DNA of 64,000 nt from Sarcocystis neurona. Taxonomy: Eukaryota > Apicomplexa > Conoidasida > Eucoccidiorida > Sarcocystidae. The position numbers were made by a program, and so were the translations under genes. Below are positions 1-10,931 of this stretch, one piece after another. Where the stretch lies: assembly GCA_000727475.1 (NCBI GenBank), contig KL647319.1, positions 465,616-529,615 on the forward strand, in the 5' to 3' direction. The first letter of the stretch is position 1, and each line of letters starts with the position of its first letter. The notes beneath the pieces were generated by a model. It made no database searches. It saw only the letters and a program-made list of their open reading frames with translations, and was not told the origin of the DNA.

Positions 1-92
1 CGAAGAAGCAGCAGCAGCAGCGAAGAAGCAGCAGCAGCGAAGACGTAGCAGCAGCGAAGAAGCAGCAGCAGCAGCAAAGCAGCAGAGCAGGA
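1..92. repeat. CAG/GAAGCAGCAG trinucleotide array
   Basis: The window opens inside an interrupted array of GAAGCAGCAGCAGC units. Every frame is open through it, so no gene is called. Confidence 0.9.
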
Positions 93-497
93 GTGGCACA
101 AAGAGACAAGGGCGATGTTGCTGCTGCAGAGAGCGTTGTCACACAACAGCAACACGGGGACACGGAGACACCGAGGCAGACAGCAATCCAGACACAGAGA
201 CAGGCAGCGAGACATACCGAGAGAAGGAGAAGTCCAGCGAGACAGACGCAGAGGCAGCAAGAGAGGAACACCGAGACGGAGACGGAGAGAAATACACGCA
301 GGGGGGCAGGAAAGGAGGCACACAAACACCGGCCAGAGACGGGGAGACACGGAGACACAGACGCAGAGACGGAGACACGCAGTGAAGGACAGGGAGACGG
401 GTATAAAGGGAGAATATATCGGGAGCGGAGAACTGCAGGAGGGGCAGCAGGAGAGGAGAAGACGAGACGGGAGACGAAGAGGGGGGAGAAAACTCAC

Positions 498-782
498 CGG
501 CTCGACGGCAAAGAGGAAGAGAGCATATTTGTCCACGTCGTCGACAAGAGTTTGCAGGTTGAAGAGAGTCGTGAAGACGCCGAAGTCTCGAAAGGAGAGG
601 ACAAGAAGGAAGAAGGAAAGCAGCCGCAGCGCCGCGAAGACGGCCAGGCAGCAAACGTCGAGGAGCGGGGCAGCAAGGAGCCAGCAGCAGAGGACCACCA
701 CCAGGTGGCCGCAAATGATGATCAAACAGATGAGCACTTCGACGGGCATCTTCTTCCAAACCCACAAGCGAGAATTCATCGC
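498..782 (-). CDS. Polytopic membrane protein (TMEM121/CECR6-like), probable C-terminal exon
   Basis: A 285-nt open segment on the minus strand is bounded by an AG acceptor (ending at 783) and a strong GTGAGT donor starting at 497. The 95 residues include AMNSRLWVWKKMPVEVLICL, then two or three hydrophobic helices (LIIICGHLVVVLCCWLLAA, then a Leu/Phe-rich helix), and end in VDDVDKYALFLFAVEP. The start resembles the last conserved helix of TMEM121/CECR6-type proteins (SR-x-FVGKN then hydrophobic). It would directly follow the LRLFTWAYYPTY end of the exon at 10932-11997. Both exons lie in gene order on the same strand. The link is inference: the exon at 7908-8128 ends in phase 2 but this one starts in phase 0, so at least one exon between them is missing. 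It could also belong to a separate gene. Confidence 0.45.
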
Positions 783-859
783 CTGCAGGCTGAAGAGCTG
801 CACGGGAAAGCGACCCACGTCCTGCAGACCTCCCAGCCGCAACACAGCAGCAGCAGCGG

Positions 860-1425
860 CAAAATAAGGCAGCCACCGCCAGCCGCAGGAAGGGAGGGCA
901 GCAGCAGCAGGAGGGAAGCAAGAAAAGCAGCAGCAGCAGCAGTCCCAGCAGGAAAGGAGGAGGCAGCCGCAGCAGCGAAGGAAGCGAAGCAGCAGGAGGG
1001 GCGCGAAGCGGGAGCAGCAGCAGCAGCGCGGGGGAAGAGAAGTAGCAGGGAAGGAAGAGGAGCCGCAGCAGCAGGAAAGGAAGGAGCAGCAGTAGGGAGC
1101 ACAGGAGCAGTGGGGGGGAAGCAGGACGAGTTCCAGCAGCAGCAGGAAGGGAAGAAGCAGCAGGAGGAGGGAAGGGAAGCAGGTGCGGGCGATCGCTTTG
1201 CAGCAGCAGGAGAGAGAGCAGCAGCAGGAGAGAGAGCAGCAGCAGGAGAGAGAGAGCAGCACGAGAGACAGCAGCAGCAAGCGAGAGAGCAGCAGCACGA
1301 GAGAGAGAGCAGCAGCAGGAGAGAGAGCAGCAGCAGGAGAGAGAGCAGCAGCAGGAGAGAGAGCAGCAGCAGGAGAGAGAGCAGCAGCAGGAGAGAGAGC
1401 AGCAGCAGGTGGGCGACGGTGGGTG
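860..1425. repeat. CAG-rich block with 18-bp GAGAGAGCAGCAGCAGGA tandem repeat
   Basis: Imperfect CAG arrays lead into a cleaner tandem array at about 1195-1410, in which GAGAGAGCAGCAGCAGGA repeats about a dozen times with small interruptions. The plus-strand ORF over it is Arg/Glu/Gln/Ser repeat and the minus-strand ORF is Leu/Cys/Ser repeat. I regard both as by-products of the array. Confidence 0.85.
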
Positions 1426-2039
1426 GGGAAGAAGAAGGGGGTCAGAAGGACTTGTGCATGTGGGCGTTTTTGAAGATGGGTGGACACGCGGACATGCGCA
1501 GGAATGCTGGTGATACTTTTCTCCTGACCAAGACTTTCCCCCCTTCTTCGCAGGGAGGAAGCAAAAGAAGAGAGACAAGGAGAGAAGAGACGGGGTTTCT
1601 TCTAGCGCATGCATGTGCGGGCTGGAGGCACATTTGCTGCTGGGGGAGAGTCTGCATCAACTAAGAAAGGACCGTCCCTCTACGAAGGGGGAGACGGAAA
1701 GGCTGCTCGTTTTGACTTCCCGCAGACACAGAGAGACGGAGACACCTCGCACGTGGGTGGAGGGGAGAGGCGAGAGATTTTGCCGGTTTCTAACAGATGG
1801 AAAGGCGGCCTCTGCAACGGGCAAGAAAGGCAGACGGAGACACCGAGACTCTGCATGCACGCGGTGGATGACCGGAGACAAAGGGGGGGCTGCTGCAGCA
1901 CCCCCACCGCGCATGCAGATACACGGAGGGGCCACTTCCCCGCTTCCCGTTCGGTCGCACATCTCTTCGTCGGGCCGCAGCAGACTGCTGCTGCCGTCTC
2001 ACACATATTCATCCCGCATGCAGAGAATCACCGCTGCGC

Positions 2040-3310
2040 TAACAAACGGAGAGACACAGAGACCCGAAAAACATATATGTGCATGCGCGGATATATCGAT
2101 GCATGCAGACAGAAAGATCCAGAAAGAGACATATATATGTGTACACATGCACATTTATATACAATGAGTGAGGGCAAGACTCTCTTAGAAAGAGACAGGA
2201 AGAGAGACACGTACATATATGCATGCATGCATGCGTGTACACATCTATATATAGAGAGAGAAGGAATAGCAGACACGCATATATATACGTTTATGTGTAT
2301 ACGTGGATGCGTGTAGACAGAAGGAGATACGAAGAAAGAAATACACACACAAACATATATATATGCATGCATATAGCTGGGAACATAGCGGGCTGCTTCT
2401 GGTGCATGCAGGGGGGCGCAGCCACACACATGCGCAGGGGTGTTACAACCGCGGGTCGCTTTTGCGTAGAATATATATCCGTATATACACATATATATGT
2501 CTCTGTACATGCATGTGTGGGAAGTTTATCTATATACAGGGATAGATTTGTCTTTATAAAGGAACTCCCCATCGCTAATTCACCTCAGTGAATTGCTACA
2601 CCCCAAGGAAAGTGTACTTGCAGATACATACATATATATATGTCTGTATATACTTTCGTTTGTATACACATATTATACATATGTATACATGCGCATAGTG
2701 TATAGAAGGTCGTGCCTGCATACGTATAGATGAACTGGTGTATACATATATATATATGCATATAAAAATTCTATACATATATATACATATATAGAGAGAG
2801 AGGGTCGCGCGTGTATACGTATGTATGAATTTCTGTACATGTACATGCATCCCCTTGGTTGTTTTGCATGCCCCAGTAACACACACTTGCTGCAACTCTC
2901 CGGCGGCCACTATATATACGGTACCTATCTACATGCGTATATATATATATGTCTATCTACTTATATCTATACACACGTATATATGTATACACACATACAT
3001 ATATATATATATATATGTATTTATATCTCTCTCTGTACGCACATATATTACGTCTACCTCTATATCTATACGTATCCACATATATATATATACCTATATA
3101 TACATATATATGTATGTACATCTCTCCCTGTATGCATACATATTAGGTCTACCTCTATATCTATACGTATCCATATAAATATGTATATATATATATGTGT
3201 GTGTATGTCTCTACGTGTACCTATCCATATATATATATATGTATGTTACCTACGTATGTATTTATATACATTGATATAGAGATACGTAGATATCAGAATA
3301 GAGCTTCGCA
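2040..3310. repeat. TA/GTATATAC microsatellite tract
   Basis: About 1.3 kb of degenerate (TA)n, CATATATATG and GTGTATAC motifs. ORFs here read as Tyr-Ile-Cys-His strings on both strands and are not genes. The tract lies inside the inferred long intron of the minus-strand membrane-protein gene. Confidence 0.9.
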
Positions 3311-4090
3311 TATATTTTTTTGTCTTCCTTTTCCTTTCTCTTCTCTTCTCCTCCTTTTGTGTCTCTCTCTGTCTACGTATGTGTCCGGGGGTATAGAGAG
3401 AAGCATTTCTCGAGTGCGTGCGGCAGCAGCAGCAGCAGCAAGTGCAGCAGCAGCAGCAGCCAAGGAGAATAACGGGAACCGCTCCGCTTCTTCTCCATCT
3501 TTCACAGCAACGACAAGAAAAACATCAAATACTCTTCTTGAATTCAGAGAGAAGTGTGGGGATGCTTCACTTCTAAAAAGAAATGGACAGCTGGTCCTTT
3601 TGAAGAGAAAACAGAGGGGGAATACGTTCGAGTTTTGGAGCCCCAGGGCACCGAAGTGGTGGCGGACAGAAGTCCCCCCTTTTCAGAAGAAGTGAAAGCG
3701 CAGTCATTTTGTAACTTCGAAGAAATTCTTGTGGGGTGGAGACATATCGAAGAGAACGGTGGACACGTGAAAGTTTCACTTTCTCGAAAAAACGGGGCAG
3801 CAAAACGCGGCACCACCGCTGCTGCTGTCTCTCCGTCCCCGTCTCCTTCTTCCCGTGTCTCCGTCTCCGTCCCCGTCTCCGTCTCCGTCTCGATGTCTAC
3901 TTTTTGCTGGTCGCTGCCCCTTTTTCCCCTCTTTTTCCGATGCTGTGTCTTGGAACGTTCGCTGCTGCCGAGTATCATATGAAGAAAGAGCACCGCCGCG
4001 CGCGCGCGCGTGCGCATGCATTTCCTGTTCTGTGGAAACAAGGGGTCACGCGCATGCATTTCTTACTCTGTGAAAATAAAAAAGAATTGA
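3311..4090. other. Unique-sequence stretch without a supported gene
   Basis: After a pyrimidine-rich segment and a short CAG run at about 3421-3460, this stretch is largely non-repetitive. It contains one (CCGTCT)n run at about 3835-3890. Short ORFs exist on both strands, but none shows a convincing start, splice pair or motif. Confidence 0.5.
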
Positions 4091-4199
4091 CACGATAGCA
4101 ATTTGGCAAATCCACGTGGCGACGAAGGGGACTGCGAGGCGAATTTCCTTCCAAAACGACACCCGCAGTGTGCCGTCGAGCAGCGAAGCCACGCCGTGT

Positions 4200-4734
4200 C
4201 TCCCTCCTCCCAACTGCAGCACCCCAGCAGCAGCAGGAATAGCAGCGGCAGCAGGAATAGCAGCAGCAAGAGCAACAGCAACAGCAGCAAAGCAGCAGGA
4301 GCAGCAGGAATAGCAGCAGCAACACGAACAGCAGCAGCAGCAACAGCAGAATAGCAAAAGCAGCAGCAGTAGAAGTACGGGGAGTGCCATCAGCAGGGGC
4401 AGCAGCCAAAGCAATCCCGACGAAGAAGAAGACGCCGGTAAGAGCGATACACCGAGGGCAGTAGGAGCAGCAGTGAGAGCAAAACAAGAGCAGCAAGAGC
4501 GGCGGATGGGAGAGCAGTGGCAACAGTACCTGAAGGGACCCATGAACATGCAGATGATTTAAAGAAAAAGAAGCATCTGCGTCAGCAGAAGAAGCGACGA
4601 GACAAACCATCCCGGAGAGGTAGCAGCAAAAGGAGTTGCAGGCGCAAGAGCAGGAATCAGCAAGCAGCAGCAGCAGCGGCAAAAACGTGTCACGAGAAGC
4701 GGCAGCGGCGAGTGTCACAGCAGCAGCAGCAGCA
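4200..4734. repeat. CAG-rich low-complexity block
   Basis: Interrupted AGCAGCAGGAAT and AGCAACAGC arrays. All frames are open over most of the block and no gene can be separated from the repeat. Confidence 0.8.
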
Positions 4735-4985
4735 CACTCGCATAGCAGCAGCAGGAACACACTCGCACAACAGCAGCAGTAGCAGCAACACACTCGCACA
4801 ACAGCAGCAGTAGCAGCAACACAGTCGCACAACAGCAGCAGTAGCAGCAACACACTCGCGCAACAGCAGCAGTAGCAGCAACACACTCGCACAACAGCAG
4901 CAGTAGCAGCAACACACTCGCACAACAGCAGCAGTAGCAGCAACACACTCGCACAACAGCAGCAGTAGCAGCAACATAGTCGCGT
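4735..4985. repeat. 31-bp tandem repeat (about 8 units) built on CAG
   Basis: The unit reads roughly ACACTCGCACAACAGCAGCA followed by GTAGCAGCAAC. Equivalent positions recur at 4761, 4792, 4823 and 4854, a period of 31 bp. Because 31 is not a multiple of three, a translation cycles through all three frames every 93 bp. This yields a 31-residue super-repeat of poly-Leu, poly-Cys and Ala/Val segments on the minus strand. Confidence 0.9.
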
Positions 4986-5279
4986 AGCAGCAGCAACAAC
5001 AGCAGCACGTCCAACTGCTGCTGCAGCAACAGCAATCAAGAAGGCGCAACAGCTTTCACACGAGCGCAACGGTAAAGCTTGTGGAGACGGCAACAGCTGT
5101 CACCGTAATAATGACAGTAGCAGCAAGACTTCCCGTCGCAGCACATCCCAGGGATGATAGCGTTAAAGAAACACTAGCTGCAACAGCAGCTTGAGCAACA
5201 ATGCATGCACGTCCACACAAAAATCGCGCGCTTCACCCGACTACTTTCGTCGAACGGCGGTTCCAAGAGCATCAACACG

Positions 5280-6150
5280 TCAGCAGCAATACTCCTGCAG
5301 CAGCCCCCAAGGAAAGCAGCAGCAGCAGCACAGGGATGCTGCCGAAGGAAATGGCGCGACAGCGGCAGCGATGTAGCAGAAGAATGAAGCAGCACCAACG
5401 GCATCACGAACAGCAGCAGCAGCAGGAAAAAGCAGCAGCAGGAAGACAAGCAGAAGCAGAGCGAAGCAACTGCAGCAACAGGAGCAGCGACAACAACAGG
5501 CAGAGCAGCCGAGGGGCAGAGGAGCAGCAGCGGGCCAGGAAAACCACAGACGAGCAGCAGAAGCAGCAGCAATCGCAGAACCCGACACGCAGTGCTGCAC
5601 CGTAGCAGGTTAAGAGAAATTGAGGTAATCCGGCGCAACGAAGAGAAGAGGACGGGAAGAAAGAGCTTTACTTTAGAAAAGTAGATCCGTTGAAGAACGC
5701 GCTTGAAAGAGAAGCCCGCTACAGGCAGCCTTCTCATCTTGCTGGTCGCACGTCTACACACTTCCACTAGACGAACCAGCCTGCAACAGCAGCAAAGTCA
5801 CAGCAGCAGCAGCAGGACTGAAGTTGCAGCAGCAGCAGCGAAGTTCAGCAGCAGCAGCAGTGAAGTTGCAGCAGCGGCAGCAGAAGCGGCGGGAAGCTGC
5901 GGCAGGATCAGGAGGAAAGTTGCAGCAGCGGCAGCAGCGAAGTTGTGGCAGCAACGGCAGCAGCAGCAGGAGCGAAGTTGCAGCAGCAGCGCGACCGGAG
6001 CTTCAAGAGCAGCGGCTATGCAGGAGCACCACGGCAGCAGCAACGGCAGTGGCGTGAGGAGCAGCAGCAGTCCTGCAGCGATAGAAAATGCAACAGCCGC
6101 AAGTACTGTTCCAGCAGCAGCAGCAGCACGCGATTGTGTGTCTTCGGTGG
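5280..6150. repeat. CAG-rich low-complexity block
   Basis: Imperfect CAG/CAA arrays are interrupted at about 5600-5780 by a short unique stretch with no supported exon. Units of AGTTGCAGCAGCAGCAGCGA recur at 5821-5990. Confidence 0.8.
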
Positions 6151-6249
6151 TACATGCAGGAAGAGCGTTTTCAACCACAAAACGCCTTTCCACATACAAA
6201 GAAGAGAGACAGAGAGAGAAACAAAAAGGCGACAGACAGACAGAAATCC

Positions 6250-6895
6250 ACTCACACATATGTAATTATTTACTATCGCGTAAATATATGTTGCATATAT
6301 ATTTATATCTCTTCCAGGTGTACATACACTACAGATGCACAAGTGAATCGATACACACATATACACATACGCTGTATCACAGATATACGTGTATACGTAC
6401 ATATATATATATATGTGTATCTTCTCTAGAAGTGTAGGCCCGTGTACGCATCTGTATATCTCTCTAGATCTATAAGCATACGTCTACAGTCAAGGAAATC
6501 CATATTGGCTCACAACTAGACGTGTATCTAAACACATGTGTGAGCATGCGTCAGTCAATCCACGTATATAGAGAGTCTCACAAATATATTCTCTGGGCCT
6601 GTGTAGACACATATATGCGTGTACGTAGTATACGGTCCAAATAGTATAGACCTATATATGTGTCTCACACAAATATGTATACATAGATCCGCATGCATAT
6701 ATATTTTCTGCAGTGTATAGACACATGCGTAGACACATACACACATATACAGTCTTACACACATACATATATATATACGCATTTTGCAGGAGACTTGCAT
6801 GCGAGCTCTCTCTTGCGGGTGTTGACAACTATAGTTGTATACACCTATACAACCATACAAATATCCATACGTACTCCCCCCAATACGGAAGCGTT
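6250..6895. repeat. TA/ACAC microsatellite tract
   Basis: Degenerate CATATATACAC, ACATATATATG and GTATAC motifs with frequent ACACATA runs. ORFs here have the Tyr-Ile-Cys-Val-His composition typical of this repeat and are discarded. Confidence 0.85.
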
Positions 6896-7500
6896 TCTCT
6901 CTCTGCTGTCTCCCTGTCTCTCTATGCTGTCTCTCTCTCTGTGTCTCCCACTCTGTGTCTCCCTCTCTCCCTATGCCGTCTCTCTCTCTGTGTCTCTTTC
7001 TTTCTGCTGTCTCTGTGTCTCCCTTTCTCTCTGCCGTCTCTCTCTTTGCCGCTTCTCTCTTCGTCCCCTTGTCTCTCTGTCTCTCTGTCTCTCTTTGCTG
7101 TCCGTCTCTCTCTGCTGTCTGTGTCCCTCTTTGTGTCTCTCTCTCTGTGTCTCTGTCTCTCTTTGCTGTCCGTCTCTCTCTGTGTTCCTTTGTGTCTCTC
7201 CGTCTCTCTGCTGTCTCTGTCTCTCTTTGCTGTCTCTGCCTTTGGCCCTTCTGTCTGTCTCTCTGTGTCTGTCTCTCTCTGTCCCCCTCTGCTGTCTCTG
7301 TCTCTCTCTGCTGTCTGTCCCCCTTTCTGTCTCTCTCTCTCTGCTGTCCCTCTCTCCCTCTGCAGTCTCCCTCTGTCCCCCTTTGTGTCCCTCTGTGTCC
7401 CCCTCTCTCTGCTGTCTCCCTCTCTCTGCTGTCTCTGTGTCTCCCTGTCTCTCACTGCCGTCTCTCCCTCTGCTGTCTCTGTGTCTCCGCGTCTCTGCGT
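6896..7500. repeat. CT-rich minisatellite (CTGTCTCTCTCTGCTGTCTC family)
   Basis: About 600 bp of TCTCTCTGCTGTCTCC and TGTGTCTCCCTCT variants with irregular spacing. The pyrimidines lie on the plus strand. If the membrane-protein gene crosses it, the sense transcript would be a purine-rich GAGACAGCAGAGAGA tract. Plus-strand ORFs of about 290-335 codons (Leu/Ser/Cys/Val) and the minus-strand Arg/Glu/Asp/Thr ORF are repeat translations. Confidence 0.9.
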
Positions 7501-7907
7501 GTGGGCGGTGGATGCGTGCGCGCGTGTCGCTCTCTTCCCGCCGCAGCACGTGGAGAAAATAAAAAATTTACTTCCCCCCCGTCGCCACCGTCGAAGTTCC
7601 TCGGCGGTGCTGCCGGCTGCTGCTGCACAGGCACGCAGGCGGTGCACAGACACACGACCTGGCTGGGGATGCAGAAGGACGCGGTTGTGGTGTACGTACA
7701 CCGCCTGGCGTGTTTCGTAACGGCCGACGCACCGGTGCCCCCACACACGCAGCAGCCTGTAGCGGTGACAGCGGCAAGTTGAAACATCTCTCCGACAAAT
7801 GGCCAGAGAAAAAAGAAGGGCAGGGAGAGAGTGACCCGAGGAAGCCGTGGGAAATGTGAATAAGAAGAAGCAGAAGGAAAAGAAGAGAAAGTGAGAATCG
7901 AACGTAC

Positions 7908-8128
7908 GCGCGTTCCTCAGCGTCAACCGTTTCGTCGCTCTCGTCACTTTCTGTTGCTGCTGCATCGCTGCTTTCCTCTTCTTCTTCTTCTTCGTCTACG
8001 TCTTCTGCAGCAGCAGCAGTTCGGTAGCGTCGCAGCAGCTGTCTCTCCTTTTCACTTTCCTTCTTCCGCCGTCTCCTCTCCGCCCGTCGCCGTCGCTCCT
8101 GCTGCCTTTTTGCCTGCTGTCTCTTCTT
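7908..8128 (-). CDS. Polytopic membrane protein (TMEM121/CECR6-like), internal charged exon
   Basis: After a GTCAAG acceptor the frame encodes a strongly basic stretch (KKKRQQAKRQQERRRRAERR), then an acidic run (AEDVDEEEEEEESSD), and ends AEERA at a GTACGT donor starting at 7907 (phase 2). No known domain is visible. Because it lies between the membrane exon at 10932-11997 and the last-exon candidate at 498-782, I read it as part of a long cytosolic insertion of the same protein. The acceptor, and so the start, is less certain than the donor. Confidence 0.4.
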
Positions 8129-8173
8129 CTTGACAGCAGCACACGCGGCGCAGCCGCAGCAGCAGAAAATCCT

Positions 8174-8360
8174 CAGGCACCCGCAGCAGCACCGCAGCAG
8201 TAGCCGCCGCAAGCGTCCGCCTCGGCGCTTCCCGAGTTCCCCTGCGGCGGCCTCTTCTTCTTCGATTTCCGGCCCCCCACGTGTCCTGTCGCTCCCTGCT
8301 GCTGTTCCTCCACCCTTCCGTCCGCCTGCAGCACCGCGCGCCGCACCAGCAGCACACCAC
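8174..8360 (-). CDS. Polytopic membrane protein (TMEM121/CECR6-like), internal exon
   Basis: A CTGCTGCAG acceptor (ending at 8361) opens a frame in exactly the phase left by the exon at 8869-9155. It reads GVLLVRRAVLQADGRVEEQQ and continues into a Lys/Arg-rich KSKKKRPP segment. An in-frame stop follows just beyond 8174, so a donor must lie upstream of it. GTGCCT near the end and GTGGGG near 8280 are the options. The start is supported by phase; the end is not resolved. Confidence 0.35.
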
Positions 8361-8409
8361 CTGCAGCAGCGACAGCGCTATGCGGCTTCAAAAATTAGCA
8401 ACTCACTGC

Positions 8410-8670
8410 AGCAGCAGGGGTAGCAACAGCAGCGACAGCAACAGGGGGCCGTGTACTGCCACAGCACCAGCAGCGACACCACCAGCAGCAGTAACACCAG
8501 CAGCAGCAGCAACAGCAACAGGAGCAGCAGCGACACCAACAGCAGCAACAGCGACAGCAGCAGCAGCGACAGCAGCAGCAGCGACAGCAGCAGCAGCGAC
8601 AGCAGCAGCAGCAACAGCGACGGCAGCAGCAGCGACAGCAGCAGCAGCGACAGCAGCAGCAGCAGAACGT
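8410..8670. repeat. CAGCAGCGACAG array
   Basis: Nearly pure CAGCAGCGACAG and CAACAGCGACAG units. It falls in the inferred intron between the exons at 8174-8360 and 8869-9155 on the minus strand. Confidence 0.9.
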
Positions 8671-8868
8671 AGAGGACGCAGAGAGCGTGTGCGTACTGAG
8701 CAGGCGACGGGGAAAGGAACAGAAATGCTCTCAGCAGGAAGAAGAGGAGCAGCACGCAGCGGCGGGCCGTACAGCAGCGCGTGAAGAGCAGCAGCAGCTG
8801 CAGACAGGAACGAAGGAAAAAGAAAAGAAAGATCAGTGGGCGGCGGGACATGTTGCTGCGCTGTCTAC

Positions 8869-9155
8869 CTGGATCGGTGCTGGCAGCAGCCGAAGCGGCA
8901 GCAGCATCAAGTCCTCCTGCAATCCCGACAACGACAGCAGGGGAAGGCTGCTGCCCGGCAGGCGTCGCAGCAGCGGAAGAACAGGCAGCAGCAGCTGCTG
9001 CGGCAGCGGCGACGTTTTGCATTTGCTGCTGCTGCTTCGCTGCTGCAATGCTCGCAGACGCTCGAGACGCTTCTTGAGCGGCCATCAGCGACAGCAGCTC
9101 CAACTTCTGCTGCCGCTTCGCTTTCAGCCGTGCAGCAAGCGACACGTGGCGTATC
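8869..9155 (-). CDS. Polytopic membrane protein (TMEM121/CECR6-like), internal coiled-coil exon
   Basis: A CGCCAG acceptor and a GTAGAC donor bound 287 nt. The translation starts IRHVSLAARLKAKRQQKLEL, continues as a helical SLMAAQEASRASASIAAAKQ segment and a poly-Ala run, and ends AASTDP. The first codon is completed by the CG left from the exon at 9896-9971 (CG+G, Arg), and the final G is completed by the next exon (G+GT, Gly). Matching phases at both ends are good evidence that these exons are joined. The content suggests an amphipathic or coiled-coil cytosolic segment; no family is recognised. Confidence 0.45.
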
Positions 9156-9895
9156 CTGGCGCACTGAATAGGAATGAAGCAAATGTTCTTGAAGAGGAAA
9201 GGCGAAAAGCCTGCAGAATACAAAAAAGAAAAGAAATGGAAAGTGGAGAGGAAAAGGAAGACGACAAAGAAGCGGAAGGAAAAGAAGAAGAGGGACAATC
9301 AGAAGAAGAGACCAGAAGCAGGTACAAAGAAGAAAAGAAAGCATTAATAGAGATAGGAAATGAGAAGCAGCTGACGAACGAGGAGGAGGAAAAGGAGCAG
9401 AAAAGGAAGAAGTTCAGCAGAAGAAGCAAAAGGCCGGCGTGGTGCCAACAACGTAGCAGCAACAGAAAAGGAAGCAGCTGCAGGAGTAGATGCAAAAGCA
9501 GGCACAAAAGCAGCAGAAGGAAAAGCAGCTGCGACAGCAGACCAGACGCACAAGCAGCTGCAGGAGCAGCAGAAGAGAACGCAGTTGCAGCAGCAGCAGC
9601 GGCAGAAGTTAAAACACCAGCAGCACCAGCAGAAGCTATAACAGCAAGAGCAGCAGAGGTTAAGAGAAGCAGAGAGCTGCCGCCGTGGCACCAACATCCA
9701 TGGCAGAAGGAAAACAAGAAGGAGCAGCAACGGCGACTTGCAGCTACGTAGGTGAACACGGCAGCAAGCCAGCAGGAGGGAAGGAGAGCGGTAGCTGCAT
9801 AGAAAGGAGCAAGATCCAGCAGCAAGACAGTCGTAGCCCGCTTCGTCTCCGCAAGCTTCTGTGGCTACTTTTACTTCCCCCGGTCCTCCTGCTAC

Positions 9896-9971
9896 CGGTG
9901 CTGCAGCCGCTTCAAGTCGAAGTGAACCTTTACGGCGCTTGCTGGTGCTGCTGTTGCCAGGCGCATCAAAC
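9896..9971 (-). CDS. Polytopic membrane protein (TMEM121/CECR6-like), short exon
   Basis: A 76-nt exon reads LMRLATAAPASAVKVHFDLK followed by RLQH. It starts after a GCAACAG acceptor and ends at a GTAGCA donor. It enters in the phase left by the exon at 10932-11997 (G+GT, Gly) and leaves in the phase required at 9155. The short length makes it individually weak; the double phase agreement supports it. Confidence 0.4.
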
Positions 9972-10931
9972 CTGTTGCCGTTTTCTTCTTCTTCTGCTGC
10001 TGCTTTGTTCTTCTCCTTTCTCCTCCTGCAGTTGCTTCCTCTCCTGCCGCTGCCGCTGATTCCCTCTTCTGCTGCTGCTTTCTTCTTCCCCTGCTGCTGC
10101 TGCTGTTTTCTTCTTCTGCTTTTTCCTGCTGCTGTTGCATCCTCCTCTGCTACTGCCGCTGTTTTCTTCTTCCGCTCCTTCCGGTGCTCTCTCCTACCTC
10201 TCCTGCTGCTGCCGCTGTTTTCTTCTTCGGATGCTGTCGCTGTTTTCTCCTACCTCTGGTGCTGCTGCTCTTGCTTTCTTCTGCTGCTTCTTTCTGCTGC
10301 TGCTGCTCCTCCTCTGCTGCTGCTGCCGCTGTTTCCTTCTTCTGCTGCTGTTGCTACTGCCTTCTTCTTCTGTTTTTCCCCGCTGATGCCCAGCTGCTGC
10401 TTTCTTCCTCTTCTGCTCCCTGTTGCTGCTGCGTCTTTCTGTCTGTGTCGCTGTCCACTGGTCCGGTCTCCTCGCTGCTGTTGCTGTCGGCTCTCTCGTG
10501 TTCTGCTGCTGCTGCTCTGCAAGTGTAGGTCGACTCATTTTCCACCACATCGGGCCCCCCTGCCCCGCAGCAACTGCCTTCTCCTTCTTGGTCGCTGTTT
10601 ACGTCAGTTGCTGCTGCTGCTGTTGCAGAAGCTCTACTTCGTGCTGCTGTTCGTTTTTAGCTTCGCTGCCGCTGCTCGTAGAACGTGTCTCCGCCGCTTC
10701 TTGCAGCAGCGCGCTGCCCCTCCGACGCCCCTTCCTCTCTCTGTCTCTCTTTCTGGTTTTCTTTCCCCTTTTTCTTCTCCATTCCTTGAACTTCTATTCT
10801 CCTCTTCTTTCTCGCTTCTCTTCCTCCCTTTTCTTCCGTTCTATGCGTCCGTTTGCTTCTTCCGAGAACACCTGCTGCGTCGTCTTCCCCCCACGCCCCT
10901 GCTGCTGCAGTGCGGCCGCTTCCTCTCCTAC

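Noticed and set aside
139..1614. Minus-strand 491-codon Leu/Ser/Cys ORF
   Set aside because: Translation of the GAGAGAGCAGCAGC array. Only the different minus frame at 498-782 has splice borders and membrane-protein texture.
8687..9751. Plus-strand 354-codon Glu/Gln/Arg ORF
   Set aside because: It lies opposite phase-consistent minus-strand exons and its composition follows the repeat.
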